A DNA stretch of 64,000 nucleotides, taken from Przewalskia tangutica. Lineage: Eukaryota; Streptophyta; Magnoliopsida; Solanales; Solanaceae. Each line of letters starts with the position of its first letter. Position 1 is the first letter of the stretch. The notes beneath the pieces were generated by a model. It saw only the letters and a list, made by a program, of their open reading frames with translations, was not told the DNA's origin and did no database searches. This document shows positions 1 to 11,404 of this stretch, in pieces. The position numbers and the translations under genes were made by a program. The stretch covers positions 85,676,790 through 85,740,789 of the forward strand of contig CM056723.1 of the NCBI GenBank assembly GCA_029844215.1, in the 5' to 3' direction.

Positions 1-425
1 CCGAAATCCACACACCGCCCGAGGCGAACGCGATTCTCGAGACTCACCAGTCCTTAACCCCGCTCGTAAAACTTCCAAACAAAACAGCCGTAACTGGCTC
101 CACTGTCTGCCATACGGTGAAGGTAGGCACCACGTGCAACCTTACAACCTTTCTGATAAACCAACACAGCCGAGTAAACCGGTCTCGATCAAGAACACGG
201 ATGGTCTGCCCCATCGCCCGACCACCGGTCGAACGCATCCACGAACTCATACGCTTGGTTAACTAAACTCGGGCCTAACACCTCGTGACCCTACCAAAAG
301 GCGACCACCACAACCGACCCACCACCATACCGCCGCTGGTTGACCCGCAACACGGCCTCAACCCGACCTTCGCAAGAAACACTAGCTCCCGGCGAGTAAT
401 TTCACAAATCATATTACGAAACCTA
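1..425 (-). pseudogene. Integrase relic of element C
   Basis: Minus-strand translation gives a broken stretch resembling the integrase core of chromoviruses; a readable run includes VVRLH followed by a VPTF-like motif, the segment after the first catalytic Asp region (family form EIVRLHGVP). The same sequence recurs in H, and diverged forms occur in E and G. No frame stays open and the reading frame shifts repeatedly, so no functional integrase is possible as written. It continues left of the window. Confidence 0.6.
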
Positions 426-694
426 GCGGTCTTCCTAGCTCGACTACCTTCTTTCAAATCACGCTACTCAGTGGACTTATCCCACGAACATAGCTCACGC
501 ACTATGCACTCCTATAAGGGTCAAACATAACACTACACCTTTACTCGAGACGGCCTTACCTCTAAGGTGTCCAGACGTATAACACTCTAAGGCTCACACC
601 TTCTCTATCCCCAAAATCTTACTCTGCTAACCCACCATGATTTCTAATCACAACTACCACACCGCTATCGTAACATAGCACTTAAGGTATACTC
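426..694 (-). other. Conserved noncoding internal block of C
   Basis: This stretch is shared by C, H, E, G and A between the gag relic and the integrase relic (or before the polypurine tract in A) and has no shared open frame. A recurring core carries TGCACTATGCACTCC close to GGACTTATC. B, which has pol, lacks it. Function unknown. Confidence 0.55.
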
Positions 695-1150
695 ACCTTG
701 AAAGTTACCAAGGACCTCACGCCTCGCCCTCTTCTCGCCCTCGTTAACCCGTCGATCTCTACGCTTTACCTCGCGCATAAGCCCGCATACGTGCCATGCT
801 CAAGCTTCAATCAAGGATTACTCTTGCACAACCTTCTCTTAGGTAGTCATCAAGACTCGCGATACATCGGTATACTCTCCGTAGCCAAATCCATAGCTAG
901 TAACAGGTTGCCTCTTTCGCCCATATTTTCTGCTCTCGGTCGCGAACTGGCGTTCAAATATCATGGTCGCAGAGGAACGCCGCCGCCGTGCTAAACTTTA
1001 CCTGGGCTAGCGACGTCGCAGAAATCCCCGAATGAAGCACCATCCGTGGTGATAATTGGGCTCGTGCCCACGTAACCCTCCGAACTCTACTCGCAGCCTC
1101 CGCCGCTTTGCCCTCCCGCCCGGCGGGTTCTACGCGAGGCATAACGAGCA
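695..1150 (-). pseudogene. Gag relic of element C
   Basis: The minus-strand reading begins near 1145 with a Met-Pro-Arg start like that of the other gag copies and includes a degraded form of the GLDDYLE and AYAQG region of the retrotransposon Gag capsid domain. Several stops and frameshifts break it. Its length is well under the approximately 1.3 kb of gag in B. It is separated from the PBS by the usual leader of about 200 bases. Confidence 0.55.
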
Positions 1151-1347
1151 AGGAAAGAAATACGCTTAGAGGTCCAACTTAAAACACGGCTCTAAGGCAC
1201 GCACTCGAGTGAGAAGAATAGAAACCAATCCTAAATATCCTATAGCCTCCTCGATTATTGGCGTGGTGCACAACACACCGATAATCAAGACTTACATCGA
1301 TACGGCTCAGTAGACACTTTCCGAGGATTAATCGCTCGATACCACTT
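1151..1347 (-). promoter_or_regulatory. PBS and leader of C with GTGCAC-loop hairpin
   Basis: Next to the LTR is a PBS resembling TGGTATCAGAGC (here TGGTATCGAGCG), complementary to the 3' end of initiator tRNA-Met. A hairpin follows at 1253-1286: on the minus strand GATTAT pairs with ATAATC, and an inner GGTGTG pairs with CACGCC (one G.T pair). The loop contains the palindrome GTGCAC. The same element is in all eight leaders of the window. Confidence 0.75.
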
Positions 1348-2189
1348 TGTCACGACCAAACCGCCCGTGGATCGTGCCTTACCTCGAACCCTAGTGACAC
1401 AACATCGTAGTAATCACGAACATAAACAACAAATGAGATAATGTAAATATAAAACAATAATCAGGAAAACTTGCTTTCTGGCATATATATAACCATCAAC
1501 TCTTTTACAAATGAATGTTTTAATCCTTTTTACCAACCCCGCCACAACAAGATTACTGCACTTCTAAGAATGATACGACCACAATGGCGGACAGGCCCCG
1601 CCAAACCCCGAATGTAAACACTTACTACGACAGGGGACTATACCACCGATAAGCCTCCGAGAAACGAGCTTCCCAAACGCCGAATCGTGACCGAGAGCTA
1701 GGATCAACGATCGATGTACCTCAACTGCAGATGAACGCACTTCGGGCGAGGTCGCATAACAGTATTTAGTATGTGAAACTAAAAATAAATATTGTAAATG
1801 AAATCATAGTAGTCTATACAAAGCAGAGACATGATGATAACCAAACTACGCTTCACCATAAATAAGCCATGTCAAGTCGTGACTCACACCTCAAGTCATC
1901 ACTCAATTTAACAACGGGTCTCACGCCCACAACATCAATCGTGCGTGGAATACCTTCCTCACCGCCAGCTTCATGATAGAAAACACCACGGAATACACAT
2001 GAACACTGTGTCCCACTGCGGTCCAACCAAAACCGCATGGTAAGACGAAGGCATAGCCGATTACTAACACCTACGCATCAACAAGTCATGAATCAGATTA
2101 TAAGATCTGTCTGCATCATTACATGATCAAAGCCGCCACTTGCCCGCAGATCTAATGCGCTGGCCTAGTCCTCGAACTTCCCGCACTCC

Positions 2190-2410
2190 GCATAGGCCAA
2201 TATCATCGTCCCGCATGAGGTATTCCCCGCATCGATGGTAGCTACTCCCTAAGATCGCCCCGACTTTCGAGTCCGCACGCCACGCGACCGCATGCCCATA
2301 AAGGACGACACTAACTCGAACTCGTAGCTCCGCATAGGCCCTCAGACCCGCATGAGGTATTCTCGAATCACGGTCCTGCATCACCGAGTCTACCCCGCAG
2401 ACGGAGGCGC
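2190..2410 (-). repeat. Degenerate tandem repeats in C LTR (GCATGAGGTATT type)
   Basis: Three imperfect copies of a unit containing CCGCATGAGGTATTC and ACTCGTAGTCCGCAT occur. The same unit is in D at 6150-6440 but not in H or E, which have a different unit at the same LTR position. Confidence 0.6.
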
Positions 2411-3309
2411 TTTAACCCCTAATCACCTCAAGAGATGAATGCCACAATACTATCATAACGACTGATAGTTAGTAAGCACAATCAAGGGAAACCCCTTTAC
2501 ACAAACATCACAAGATACTAACACACGTAGCATCCTAACACGTTTACTTATCAAAGCAACAAGAAAGTATTACAAGGCTATCACAAACCAATACAATCAA
2601 GTTATTCACACAAGGTACTTTCTACTAACAAGTTCGGGTATCTATCCCCAAAGTACTTCACACATTAAATCTAAAAAAAAGATCTGTTTCTTTCACATAA
2701 GTCACACAATACCCGTAGTATAAAATAGAGTGATCATTCTTTTAAGAAAACTAAAACTCTTACCTTTGTAAAATCAAGTAACAACATTATTTTCCAAACG
2801 CCCAAGTTTGCCTAATTTCAAATGTTCACGTTTCTTATTTTAGAAAGGTTTCATGCTTCATTGTCTTATTAATTTAAGAATATAATTCCCTTTTAAACAA
2901 TCTGAGAAACATAAGTCTTATGTGAGTAGGATATTCTTGTTTATAACAATCTTATTACAGCAGCCATGATCTAGGAAATATCATTTTGTCTCATCTTAGC
3001 TTCTATGCAGATGGAAGTTTCTACTGGTTTTAATAATACTTAATTATTCAAAACATTTCCTTTTATTAACGCTGCAGTTGGTTTGTCGATACACATTCGA
3101 TTTCCAAATCAAGAAAGCATTCTTAAGCCGTTATACCTAACTTCCCATAACGCTAGTATAACTCTTAAGTTTTCAAACACAATGTATTACTTCTCATTCA
3201 AAATGATTCAAAAATCTTTTGAAATACTTCAAGTTCTTTCTTATCATATAACAAGCCGCTTATAGTTCAAATCGCTTACCTTTTAAAACCACATGTATTT
3301 TCTTACTAA

Positions 3310-3358
3310 CATAAACCGTTATAACCAACTTCCCATAAAGCCGTTATAACACTTTATG
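3310..3358 (-). repeat. LTR dyad motif, C copy
   Basis: Arms CATAAACCGTTATAAC and GTTATAACACTTTATG surround an AACTTCCCATAAAGCC spacer. A second, weaker copy is at 3127-3174. Confidence 0.7.
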
Positions 3359-4338
3359 TTTTAAACCACTCAAACACATTTAGCACGTATGACGTCACCG
3401 CACTACATAGTTCACACATATCATGCTAGAAGAGATAGGAAGAGGTTCACATACCTCGCGACGAGTATCGACTAATAGCAAAACGCCCAAACAAATGGCT
3501 ACTCCTAAGCTGCCAGTGGATCATTCCACACGTAGCATTTCAACCTATAAGGCCACGCGCGCTTTATTAACATCGTAGAACATTCTACGTAAAATTCGCA
3601 AAGACTCTCCCCGCAACAAACAGAAAATCTCCTCCTCTAACTGGCCTACCAAGCCAACCGGTGGTTATACATCTAACCCGAACGTACAATTCTACTTCAC
3701 AAGATTACTACACAAGTCTCATCAGAATACACCCCTATGTAAAACAATTCGATTCTTCTTCAGCTTAAGTCCAAAGACATTGCCACAAGCTATGTTGATT
3801 ATATACATAGTAAACTTCAACTATAATTTCCTACAACATGTAACATCCAATTACAATAGGACAAGATATTTACCTCGATAAGCCCATAATTATCCAAGTA
3901 TAAAGTCGATCCCGCAATCGCTTAGCTCCAACTCCGAGCGCCCAACCCGCTCTAAACCACCCTTAGAAGTTCTAACCAACTTCTACACAACACTCCAACG
4001 ACTATGGAGATTTTCCTGTGGTTTTGCCAGGATCGACGGGAAGTATAATAGTATTTCTTGGCTTTTCGTATAGGTATAAACTTTTAATACAACATGGTAT
4101 ACGGCTAATGTAATTTGGGCATTATAACCATACTTTAGAGCGTATTTCTCCCACGCGGGGGGGGGGTATTATATGAAAACAAACTAGCAGTGGGGTACCC
4201 CACGCCACACCACAAAGGAGGGGTGGCTACCCTCGCCTACCCCACTGTGGGGGAACTCTCGCCAAGGGGGCCTCACGAAAAGGGAGGAAGGCTCTCAAGA
4301 CTTAGGCATTTTGATGAAGAAGTCTTCAACCCAGAGGG

Positions 4339-4346
4339 TATTTATA
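4339..4346 (-). promoter_or_regulatory. TATA box of C LTR
   Basis: TATAAATA on the minus strand, about 670 bases from the U3 end of the LTR. A matching box lies at the corresponding place in A, D, E, H and S2. It is the likely element promoter. Confidence 0.6.
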
Positions 4347-5010
4347 AGACAAGCCAAGGCCAACCAACGGCCAAGATCTAGCCAAGTGCTAGGCAAGTGT
4401 AGGCCAAGATATGCCCAAGTGCCCCTAGTCCCTACTCCTTAAAACCTCACAAATATCTACACAAATATCTACCAACAACTTGCCCACCAATCGCCCTAAG
4501 CCGCCCACTTGTTTCCAATGTGAGGGTGACACACGCCACCCTCCCGTTGGTCCAAAATGTTCGCTTCTAAAAATCCGCAAAATAAGAAAAGACATAGCCG
4601 AATTTTCCTCGCAAGTTATGTAAAACGTCATTTAAAAACGACTCTAACAGTGTTGTGCACAAAGCGCCATTCGGCTAAGCCACTAGGCGGGTGACACGTG
4701 TCACCCTCCTATCGCCCAAAATAAAACATCTTCCAAAATATCCATAATGGCCAAAATCTCAAAACAAAGTGGGCTCTACAAAATCAGAATTTCTCCCGTG
4801 GGCCCCACGTGACCATTTCCAAAAATAAAATTCCATAATTCTCTAATATTCCAGAAGTCCAATACCAACCGGGAATCCAATCCCATTAACGAACCTTTTT
4901 CCTTCACAAAACCGAAACTTTTCCGTGGAAAATCGCCATTTCTTCCTTTCCAATCTTTCTCGTATTCTCGCACGCACGCCCTCGCACATACCACGAACTA
5001 CGGTATAACA

Positions 5011-5362
5011 ACTCGCGGCTACAACTCAGAAATCCCGTAGCCTCAAACTGCTCGCTTCGGGTGAACCACGTTCTACTGGGCCGGAATCGAATCGCCAGAT
5101 CCACCGCCCTCACGTTCGCCACGATCTCCGCCAAGAATCGCCATCTCTTCAGAATCCATCTCATCTCGCTCCGCCGTGGATCGAGGTGTAGGTACTGTGG
5201 TCTCATCACCATCGCTGCGTGGCCCTAAACCCTCTCGGGGTCGGCGGCTGCAGTAACTCGCCGCCTGCATGATCGGGCTCGAGCCCTCGTGACTCTAGGT
5301 GTCCCACTAGCAGCTCCATCGGCTGCCTTGCCCTTCTGGGACCGGGTTGCCTTACGTGGAGG
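5011..5362 (-). pseudogene. Gag relic of element D
   Basis: Minus-strand gag begins at ATG 5362 with MPPRKATRSQKGKAADGAA, the same N-terminus as A and B gag (MPLRKTTRAQKGKAAEGAA in A). A stretch of about 60 codons from this start is open, then frames shift. The remainder was split off by insertion of C. The N-terminal basic, Ala-rich segment is typical of this lineage. Confidence 0.65.
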
Positions 5363-5572
5363 CATAACTGTTACAGAAAAGGAATACGTTAGAGGGGTCC
5401 AACTTAAACACAACTCTAAAGCACGATCTCAGAGTGAGGAGAATGGAAACCAATCCTAAATATCCTATAGCCTCCTGATTATTGGTGTGGTGCACAACAC
5501 AACGATAATCAAGACTCTACTAGATACGGTCTGTAGACACTTTCCGAGGATTAATCGCTTCGATACCACTTT
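5363..5572 (-). promoter_or_regulatory. PBS and leader of D with GTGCAC-loop hairpin
   Basis: A PBS-like TGGTATCGAAGC adjoins the LTR. The hairpin at 5477-5510 keeps the outer GATTAT/ATAATC stem and the GTGCAC loop, with two mismatches in the middle. Spacing to the gag start resembles A and B. Confidence 0.7.
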
Positions 5573-6149
5573 TGTCACGACCTGCCCGGCCCGTGATCGT
5601 GCCTTACCCGCACCCAAGTAGTCATACATCGAGTAATCACGAACATAAGACAAGACAAGAAACATTATGAAAAGAGAAACAGCTTTATCTCGATGAAAAC
5701 TTGCTTTCGCATATATACATATAACCCAAGTTTTGCAAGATATCCCAACTGCATAATAGAGCTACTGCACTTCTAAGGAAGTAAACAACTATGGCGGGAC
5801 AGGGCCCCGCCATACCCTGAATGTACAAAAACTATCTACAATACAGGGAGATCATACCCATAAGTAGAGCCTCCGGAGAAGATGGAGCTCCCGACACCAA
5901 AGCAAAGATCCTAAGAATGTGGATCTAGCACTGCTGCCTTACCGCGCAGATTTAACGCACTTCGGGCGAGGTCGATAACAGTACTAAGTATGTGAAATCA
6001 GAAAGTACTTAAATGAAATCATATCATTTTAAAACCAATTTTATAAATATGCCCGAAACAACCAATGTAACCGCACATCGTGCCACATCATAAACAAGAG
6101 CAACAATAGGTAAACTGTAACAGGTCTTGTCTAGGCTGCGAATGATCGA

Positions 6150-6440
6150 AGCAGGGCCAATCGCCCGTAGTATCACTATGCAAGCCTAATCTTGGACTCC
6201 CGTAGTCCGCATAGGTCACTCACATAGGCCCGCATAGGGTATAACCCCGCATCGAGGGTAGCTACTCCTCGGCATCGTCCTGGACTCGTAGTCCGCATGG
6301 CCACATAGACCGCATGAGGTATAACCCCTCACACTAACCTGGAACTCGTAGCTCGCATAGGTCCCCGACCCGCATGAGGTATTCTCGAATCACGGTCCTG
6401 CATCGCTGAGTCTACCCCGCGACGGAGGGCACTTTAACCC
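6150..6440 (-). repeat. Tandem repeats in D LTR
   Basis: Three or four imperfect units carry CCGCATGAGGTATAACCCC and GGACTCGTAGTCCGCAT. The type is the same as in C. Confidence 0.65.
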
Positions 6441-7610
6441 CAGAATACATGTCAAGAGGTGAGTGATATAATACTAACATAACAGCTTATCGTTAAACAA
6501 CATAAGCACAACAAGAATACCCTCTTATACAAACGTTACAAGTCACTACCACACATAGCATCATATCATGTCTACTTATCAAACCATTTTATTATTCTTT
6601 CATAAATCAATATAAGTCTGTTATAAACACATAAGTAAACTGTTCCTTTTATCATTCTTAAGTTGTTATACCTAACTTCCCATAAAGCTAGTATAACTCT
6701 TAAGCTTTTTGTTTAAAAACCAATTAGTTCTCTTCTGTTAAAAATGATTCAGTATTCTTTTGAAATGCATCAAGACTTTCATTATTCAGGCTTAAGTCAA
6801 AAGACATTTCCGTAATTATTATTCAGGCTTAAGTCAAAAGACATTGCCGTAGTTATTATTTAGTTAACACATGTACGTCTATCGTACTATATATATATAT
6901 TTTAAAATATCATGCTTTAGGAAGAATCACATACCTTCTCGGCGAAATCCACCTGCCAAGTCGAATATGTCGCGCGCAGAGAATCAGCCTATAATAGTCA
7001 AATACGTCTATCAACGTCTAGACTATTCTGTAAACAGTTCTAAGCAGAGGGTTCTCTATTCTACGGACATTTGGGCAGACTTCCCTACCCGCAAGCTACT
7101 CAAGTCTACATCGTGAAAACAAATTCTATGTAAGTATAGTTCAATTATTCTTCTTTTAAACCCTTCTACTGTGATAACAGTTCAATTCTATTATGTAATA
7201 TCCTTCTAAGTATTTTATACTTATTTCAATACTTCTACAGTATGTATTCTCTAATTACAAAAAGAAGGATAAGATTATTTACCTCGGTAAGCCCAATAAT
7301 ATCCTAGATATAAGTCGATCCTGGGCAAGGTTTAGCTCCTAATTTGTACGCTCCGATAGCTCCAAGAACCCTTAGAAGTTCTTCACAACTTCTACTAAGT
7401 AATAAGGGATTTGTGCTAGGGTATTTAGGAATAGTAACTACACTTGGAAGACAACATTTCTACCAAGGGAGGGGGGGTAGTGTTTCGGCTAGGGCTTCTT
7501 TTAGAGAGGGGGGGGGGGGTATTCGGCCAAGGCTTTCTCAAGGGAAAGGGGAGGATTTTCAAGACTTGGAGAAAGATTTGTGGATGAAGAACTCTTCATC
7601 TTAAGGGGGG

Positions 7611-7618
7611 TATTTATA
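7611..7618 (-). promoter_or_regulatory. TATA box of D LTR
   Basis: TATAAATA followed by a C-rich tract on the minus strand, as in the other LTRs. Confidence 0.6.
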
Positions 7619-8019
7619 GGTCAAGAAGTGGCCAACCAATGGCCAAGATTAAGCCATGTGCTAGGCAAGTGTAAGGTCAAGATTAGGGCAAGTGTACCTT
7701 ATCCAACTTGCACACAAAATATCCTACCAACTCCATGACAAAATAGTTACTCCAATCGGCCCTATTGCCGTCCCACATCCATCAATGAGAGGGTGACAAG
7801 TGTCGCCCTCTCGTTGGTCCAAAGTGTTACGTCTCTTGGAAAAATCCGCAAAAATTAGAAATGACATAGCCGGAATTTACCCTACGCGAGTCTTGTAAAA
7901 CGTTTCGTCGGAAAACGATTCTTTTAGTGAGTTGTGCCCAAGTATTTTCGTCCAAGGCCTAACCTTTAGGCTAAAACCAGACGTATGCCCGCACGCATAT
8001 ACTGGAAATACGGGGTATA

Positions 8020-8363
8020 GCTACCCATGATGCGAGGAATACCTCACGCGAGTCCGTAAGGGCTTACGCGGGTGAAATAGTCCCACGCGGGCGATACGCC
8101 TATCGCGAGGAATACCTCACGCGAGTCCGTAAGGGCTTACGCGGTGAAATAGTCCCATGCGAGAATACCTCACGCGGGTCCACACGACCTATGCGGGTGA
8201 AATAGTCCCGGAGTAGGATTGCTTAATGATCATGCGCGGGTGGTCCTGCTTTGATCGTGAGCTTCCTATTTTTATGTTGTAAGTATACTCCTATTTACTC
8301 TCATTGTTAGTAAGGCACAGTGTACTGTAATTTGATTATCATACATGTCTCCGGCTTTGTTTT
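8020..8363 (+). repeat. 5' LTR of B, middle fragment
   Basis: This aligns with 61829-62174 of B's 3' LTR. It holds tandem units containing GCGAGGAATACCTCACGCGAG and GGGTGAAATAGTCCC, then the ATCATACATGTCTC block common to all LTRs here. Its right end GTTTT is duplicated at 45387-45391, flanking element A. B's 3' LTR at 62170-62174 shows the single, empty copy. Confidence 0.9.
8030..8215 (+). repeat. Tandem repeats in B 5' LTR
   Basis: Three units of about 60-75 bases contain GAATACCTCACGCGAGTCC and GCGGGTGAAATAGTCCC. The same array is at 61840-62035. Confidence 0.75.
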
Positions 8364-8889
8364 TGTTACACCCCGTAGTTCCAGGGTATGTATGTGGGGG
8401 CGTACGTACGAGAATACGACATTTAAATTAAAAGGAAGAAAGATGTGATTTTTCGACGGAAAAGTTTCCGGATTTTATGAAGGAAAAAGGTTTATTATTG
8501 AGAATTGGATTCTCAACTTTGGTATTTAAGACTTTAAGAATTTTTAAGAATTATGGAATTTTATTTCCGAAATTGGTCACGTGGGCCCACGGGAGAATTT
8601 ACTGCCATGGGGCCCACTTTATTTTCTGATTTTTGGCATTACGGATATTTTCTAAGATGAAATATTTTGAACGAGTAGGGGCGACACGTGTCACCCCATG
8701 TGGCCATGTTGGCGAATGATTGGTGGACAAGTGTTGGGCGTTTTTGCGGACAAGTGGCATGCCACTTGTCCCATTTTTGTGGTGGACATATGTCTCAAGG
8801 TTGTTGTGGACATTTGGTTGGAAGACTCCACTCCCACATGGACCAAATCCTCACCATACACTTGATTTGATCCTAGCCATTGATTTCTC

Positions 8890-8897
8890 TATAAATA
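8890..8897 (+). promoter_or_regulatory. TATA box of A 5' LTR
   Basis: TATAAATA followed by CCCCCC, 527 bases after the LTR start. It is conserved at 42108 in the partner LTR. If it is the real promoter, over 3 kb of LTR lies downstream of the start site. Confidence 0.65.
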
Positions 8898-9828
8898 CCC
8901 CCCTTGTTTGCAAGACTTATTCATCCCTCACTTGAAATAATTTCCAAGCGAAAAATTCTCCCTCCTCCTTAGTGTAATTCTCGCCCAAACACCCCTTTTG
9001 TGTAGAAAATTCTTCAAGTGTTGGTATAGTCCCAAATACCTTAGCCTTGAAATCCCTTGTAATATTCCAAAAGTTATCTTTATACTAAGAGCCCGAAAAT
9101 ACTACTTTATTCTAATAGTCACAAAGTGAAACCCTAGAAAAATCTTCATAGCTTGGTTGAAGTGTTAAGAGAAGTTGTTTAGAAACTTCTAAGGGTTGCT
9201 TGGAGCGGGTTGGAGCGTAAGGAATTGGAGCTAAGCATTGCTCATGATCAACTTATTAATCTTGGATAATTTTGGGCTTATCGAGGTAATGATCTTTGTC
9301 CCTATCAGAATTGGATATTACATATTGTAGTAGTTTAGAATCGAGTATAAGATATATTGGAAGGATGATTATAAAGAATTGAATCAGATTTACATTGAAT
9401 TTGTATTTATGAGACTTGTAGTATGATTGTGGGGCAGTGTTGTACACGTCCGGTTAGACGTGTAACCCCCTTGGAGTTGTTGGCTTGGTAGCGGGCCTTG
9501 ATAGAGGAGGAGATTTATGTGGTTACAGGGGGGGAGGTGATGCCGAATTTTCCGTAGAATAAGGAACCTTGTACTTTGAATTGTGCTACAAAGAGATCGA
9601 GAAGTTGATAGACGTTTTATGGCCATTATAGGTGGAAGTACTACGAGTAGCGTATTCTACTTGAAGGGTGGAAAAGGCTAGCAAGGTTATAGTACTTGGA
9701 GCATTTTGCTAATTGTCGATAATCGTCGCGAGGTATGTGAACCTATTCCTATCTTTTCTAGCATGATGTTGTGAACTATGTAGTACGGTAGACGTACGTG
9801 TGCTAAACGAATTTTGGTTGGTTTAAAA

Positions 9829-9878
9829 CATAAAGTGTTATAATAGCTTTATGGGAAGTTAGTTATAACGACTTTATG
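9829..9878 (+). repeat. LTR dyad motif, A 5' LTR copy 1
   Basis: CATAAAGTGTTATAA and TTATAACGACTTTATG form the arms, with an AGCTTTATGGGAAGTT centre. Confidence 0.75.
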
Positions 9879-10332
9879 TAGGTAAAAGAATGGTTTGTTG
9901 AGTTTTTAAAAGATAAGAGACTTGACTTATATTTGACTTGATATGAAATGTGAAGAACTTTAATTGTGTTAAAAAGTGGTGAAACCTCATTCGTGAGTAA
10001 TGAGTACTTGGTCTTTAAAAGAATAAAGTTTTACTTGATTTCGGAAATGGGAATAACTATCGAACAAGTCATTGCAGCGTTAATAAAGGAAAATGTAATG
10101 ACAAATAATTATATTAAAACAAGTAGAATCTTCCATCTGCATAGAAGCTAAGATAAGACAAAATTGTATTACATTTCATAGATCATGGCTATTTAATAAG
10201 AATCATTATAAACAAGTATTGTTTTCTTAAATTCCAAAGTAAGGAACTTGATTTCTAAAAGAAAAGAGACTTGAAAATTTGAAGTGTTTTGGTTTAAAAG
10301 AATGGCAGGGTTTTGTCTTAAATTGGTTAAAA

Positions 10333-10382
10333 CATAAAGTGTTATAATAGCTTTATGGGAAGTTAGTTATAACGACTTTATG
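10333..10382 (+). repeat. LTR dyad motif, A 5' LTR copy 2
   Basis: This is an exact second copy of the motif, about 500 bases downstream of the first. Confidence 0.75.
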
Positions 10383-11029
10383 AAAACAAAAGAATGGTTT
10401 TATTATTGGATTTAAAATGGTAACTTGATTTTGGAAAAAGAGAAGTAACTTGAGTTTAAAAGTATAAGTAACTTATTTTCAAATATCGAACTTTTCTTGA
10501 TGAGAAAAATATAAGTGGCTTGGTTTTAAAAGGTAGGAGTACCTTGATCTTAAAAGAGTTAGTTACTTGGGTTTTAAAAGTATACTTGACGTTGTTTTAA
10601 AAGTGTAAGCCACTTGGTTTAAAAAGTGTAAAGTACTTGATTTAAACATGAATGTGTTTGGTACTACGGATAATAGTATCGAGTTGTTTTTACGTAAAAA
10701 GAGATCTTTTTGAAAGGATTAATATATGTAGTACTTTGGGGTTAAAACCCGGATTTGTTGTCATAAAATGAAAGTCTAAGAGTATGTTAAATTTGCCTAT
10801 GCTAGTTGTGACAGCCTTGGTGGTATTACTATGTTACCGCGTCTCTCGGTTGGAGGTCACTGACTTGTTGTGAATTTGTTGACGCACGGCGGACGGAGGA
10901 TTCCACGGGTATGCTTCCATTTTGTTTGATCTTGGCCATGCTTGTACGATGGATGCCGGGGCATGCGACCAGGATGCGGGTTAGATGCCCGTACGTTTCA
11001 TTGGATGTACCGGCAGTGACGGAGGATTC

Positions 11030-11345
11030 CACGGGTATGCTTCCATTGTTATTATCACATGGACATGTCTACACCGATGAGGGATTCCGGGGGCATGCGG
11101 CCATGCAGAGGGTTAAACTCCCGATATATTATTATTATCACATGGGCATGTCTACACCGATGAGGGATTCCGGGGGCATGTGACCATTACTATTATTCCA
11201 TGTGCTAGCTCCCCATGAAGACCTGTCTACACCGATGAGGGATTCCGGGGGTATGGTATATACGATCATTATTCCATGGGCTAGCTCTACGAAGACCGCA
11301 CTGCGATGAGGGACGCAGAGGCACGTTATGGCCATGCTACACCGA
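11030..11345 (+). repeat. Tandem repeats in A 5' LTR
   Basis: Units of about 75-83 bases begin TCTACACCGATGAGGGATTC at 11068, 11151 and 11226, with degenerate units on either side. Confidence 0.8.
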
Positions 11346-11369
11346 TGAGGATTCGGGCATGCGCGTCAC

Positions 11370-11371
<2 letters not shown>

Positions 11372-11400
<29 letters not shown>
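11372..11400 (+). repeat. (TA)n microsatellite, short allele
   Basis: About 14 TA units directly follow the tandem block. The partner LTR has about 37 units at the same place. Confidence 0.9.

Positions 11401-11404
<4 letters not shown>

Larger units (their letters stand above)
1..5010 (-). mobile_element. Element C: partial minus-strand LTR retrotransposon (non-autonomous, H/E-like)
   Basis: The element reads right to left: a 5' LTR, then PBS and leader, then internal sequence running off the left edge; its 3' LTR is outside the window. The internal sequence matches that of element H over its whole visible length, so C belongs to the H/E group of gag plus integrase-relic elements without reverse transcriptase. 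It is inserted in the internal region of D: the bases after its right end (an ACTCGCGGCTACAACTC stretch) continue D's internal sequence, as seen intact in G. The target-site duplication cannot be checked because the left junction is missing. Confidence 0.85.
1348..5010 (-). repeat. 5' LTR of element C
   Basis: Read on the plus strand it starts TGTCACGACC and ends GGTATAACA, the reverse complement of TGTTATACC...GGTCGTGACA. It is 3663 bp. Parts are near identical to H (around 3083-3170 against 28094-28180), whereas the tandem-repeat block (2190-2410) matches D. The LTR is therefore a mosaic. A G run at 4157-4166 flanks the U3 promoter region. Confidence 0.9.
5011..8019 (-). mobile_element. Element D: minus-strand fragment hosting C
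   Basis: D consists of leader and gag relic (5011-5572) and a 5' LTR (5573-8019). The rest lies beyond the C insertion, to the left of the window. D is inserted in B's 5' LTR: immediately to the right, the sequence GCTACCCATGATGCGAGG continues as in B's 3' LTR at 61829. D's terminus reads CGGGGTATA and lacks the final ACA, so the junction is slightly eroded or misassembled. Confidence 0.8.
5573..8019 (-). repeat. 5' LTR of element D
   Basis: The LTR starts TGTCACGACCTGCCC and ends CGGGGTATA. At about 2.45 kb it is the shortest LTR here. Only a weak version of the dyad motif is present (6661-6704). Two long G runs at 7469-7477 and 7510-7520 lie upstream of the TATA box region. Confidence 0.85.
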
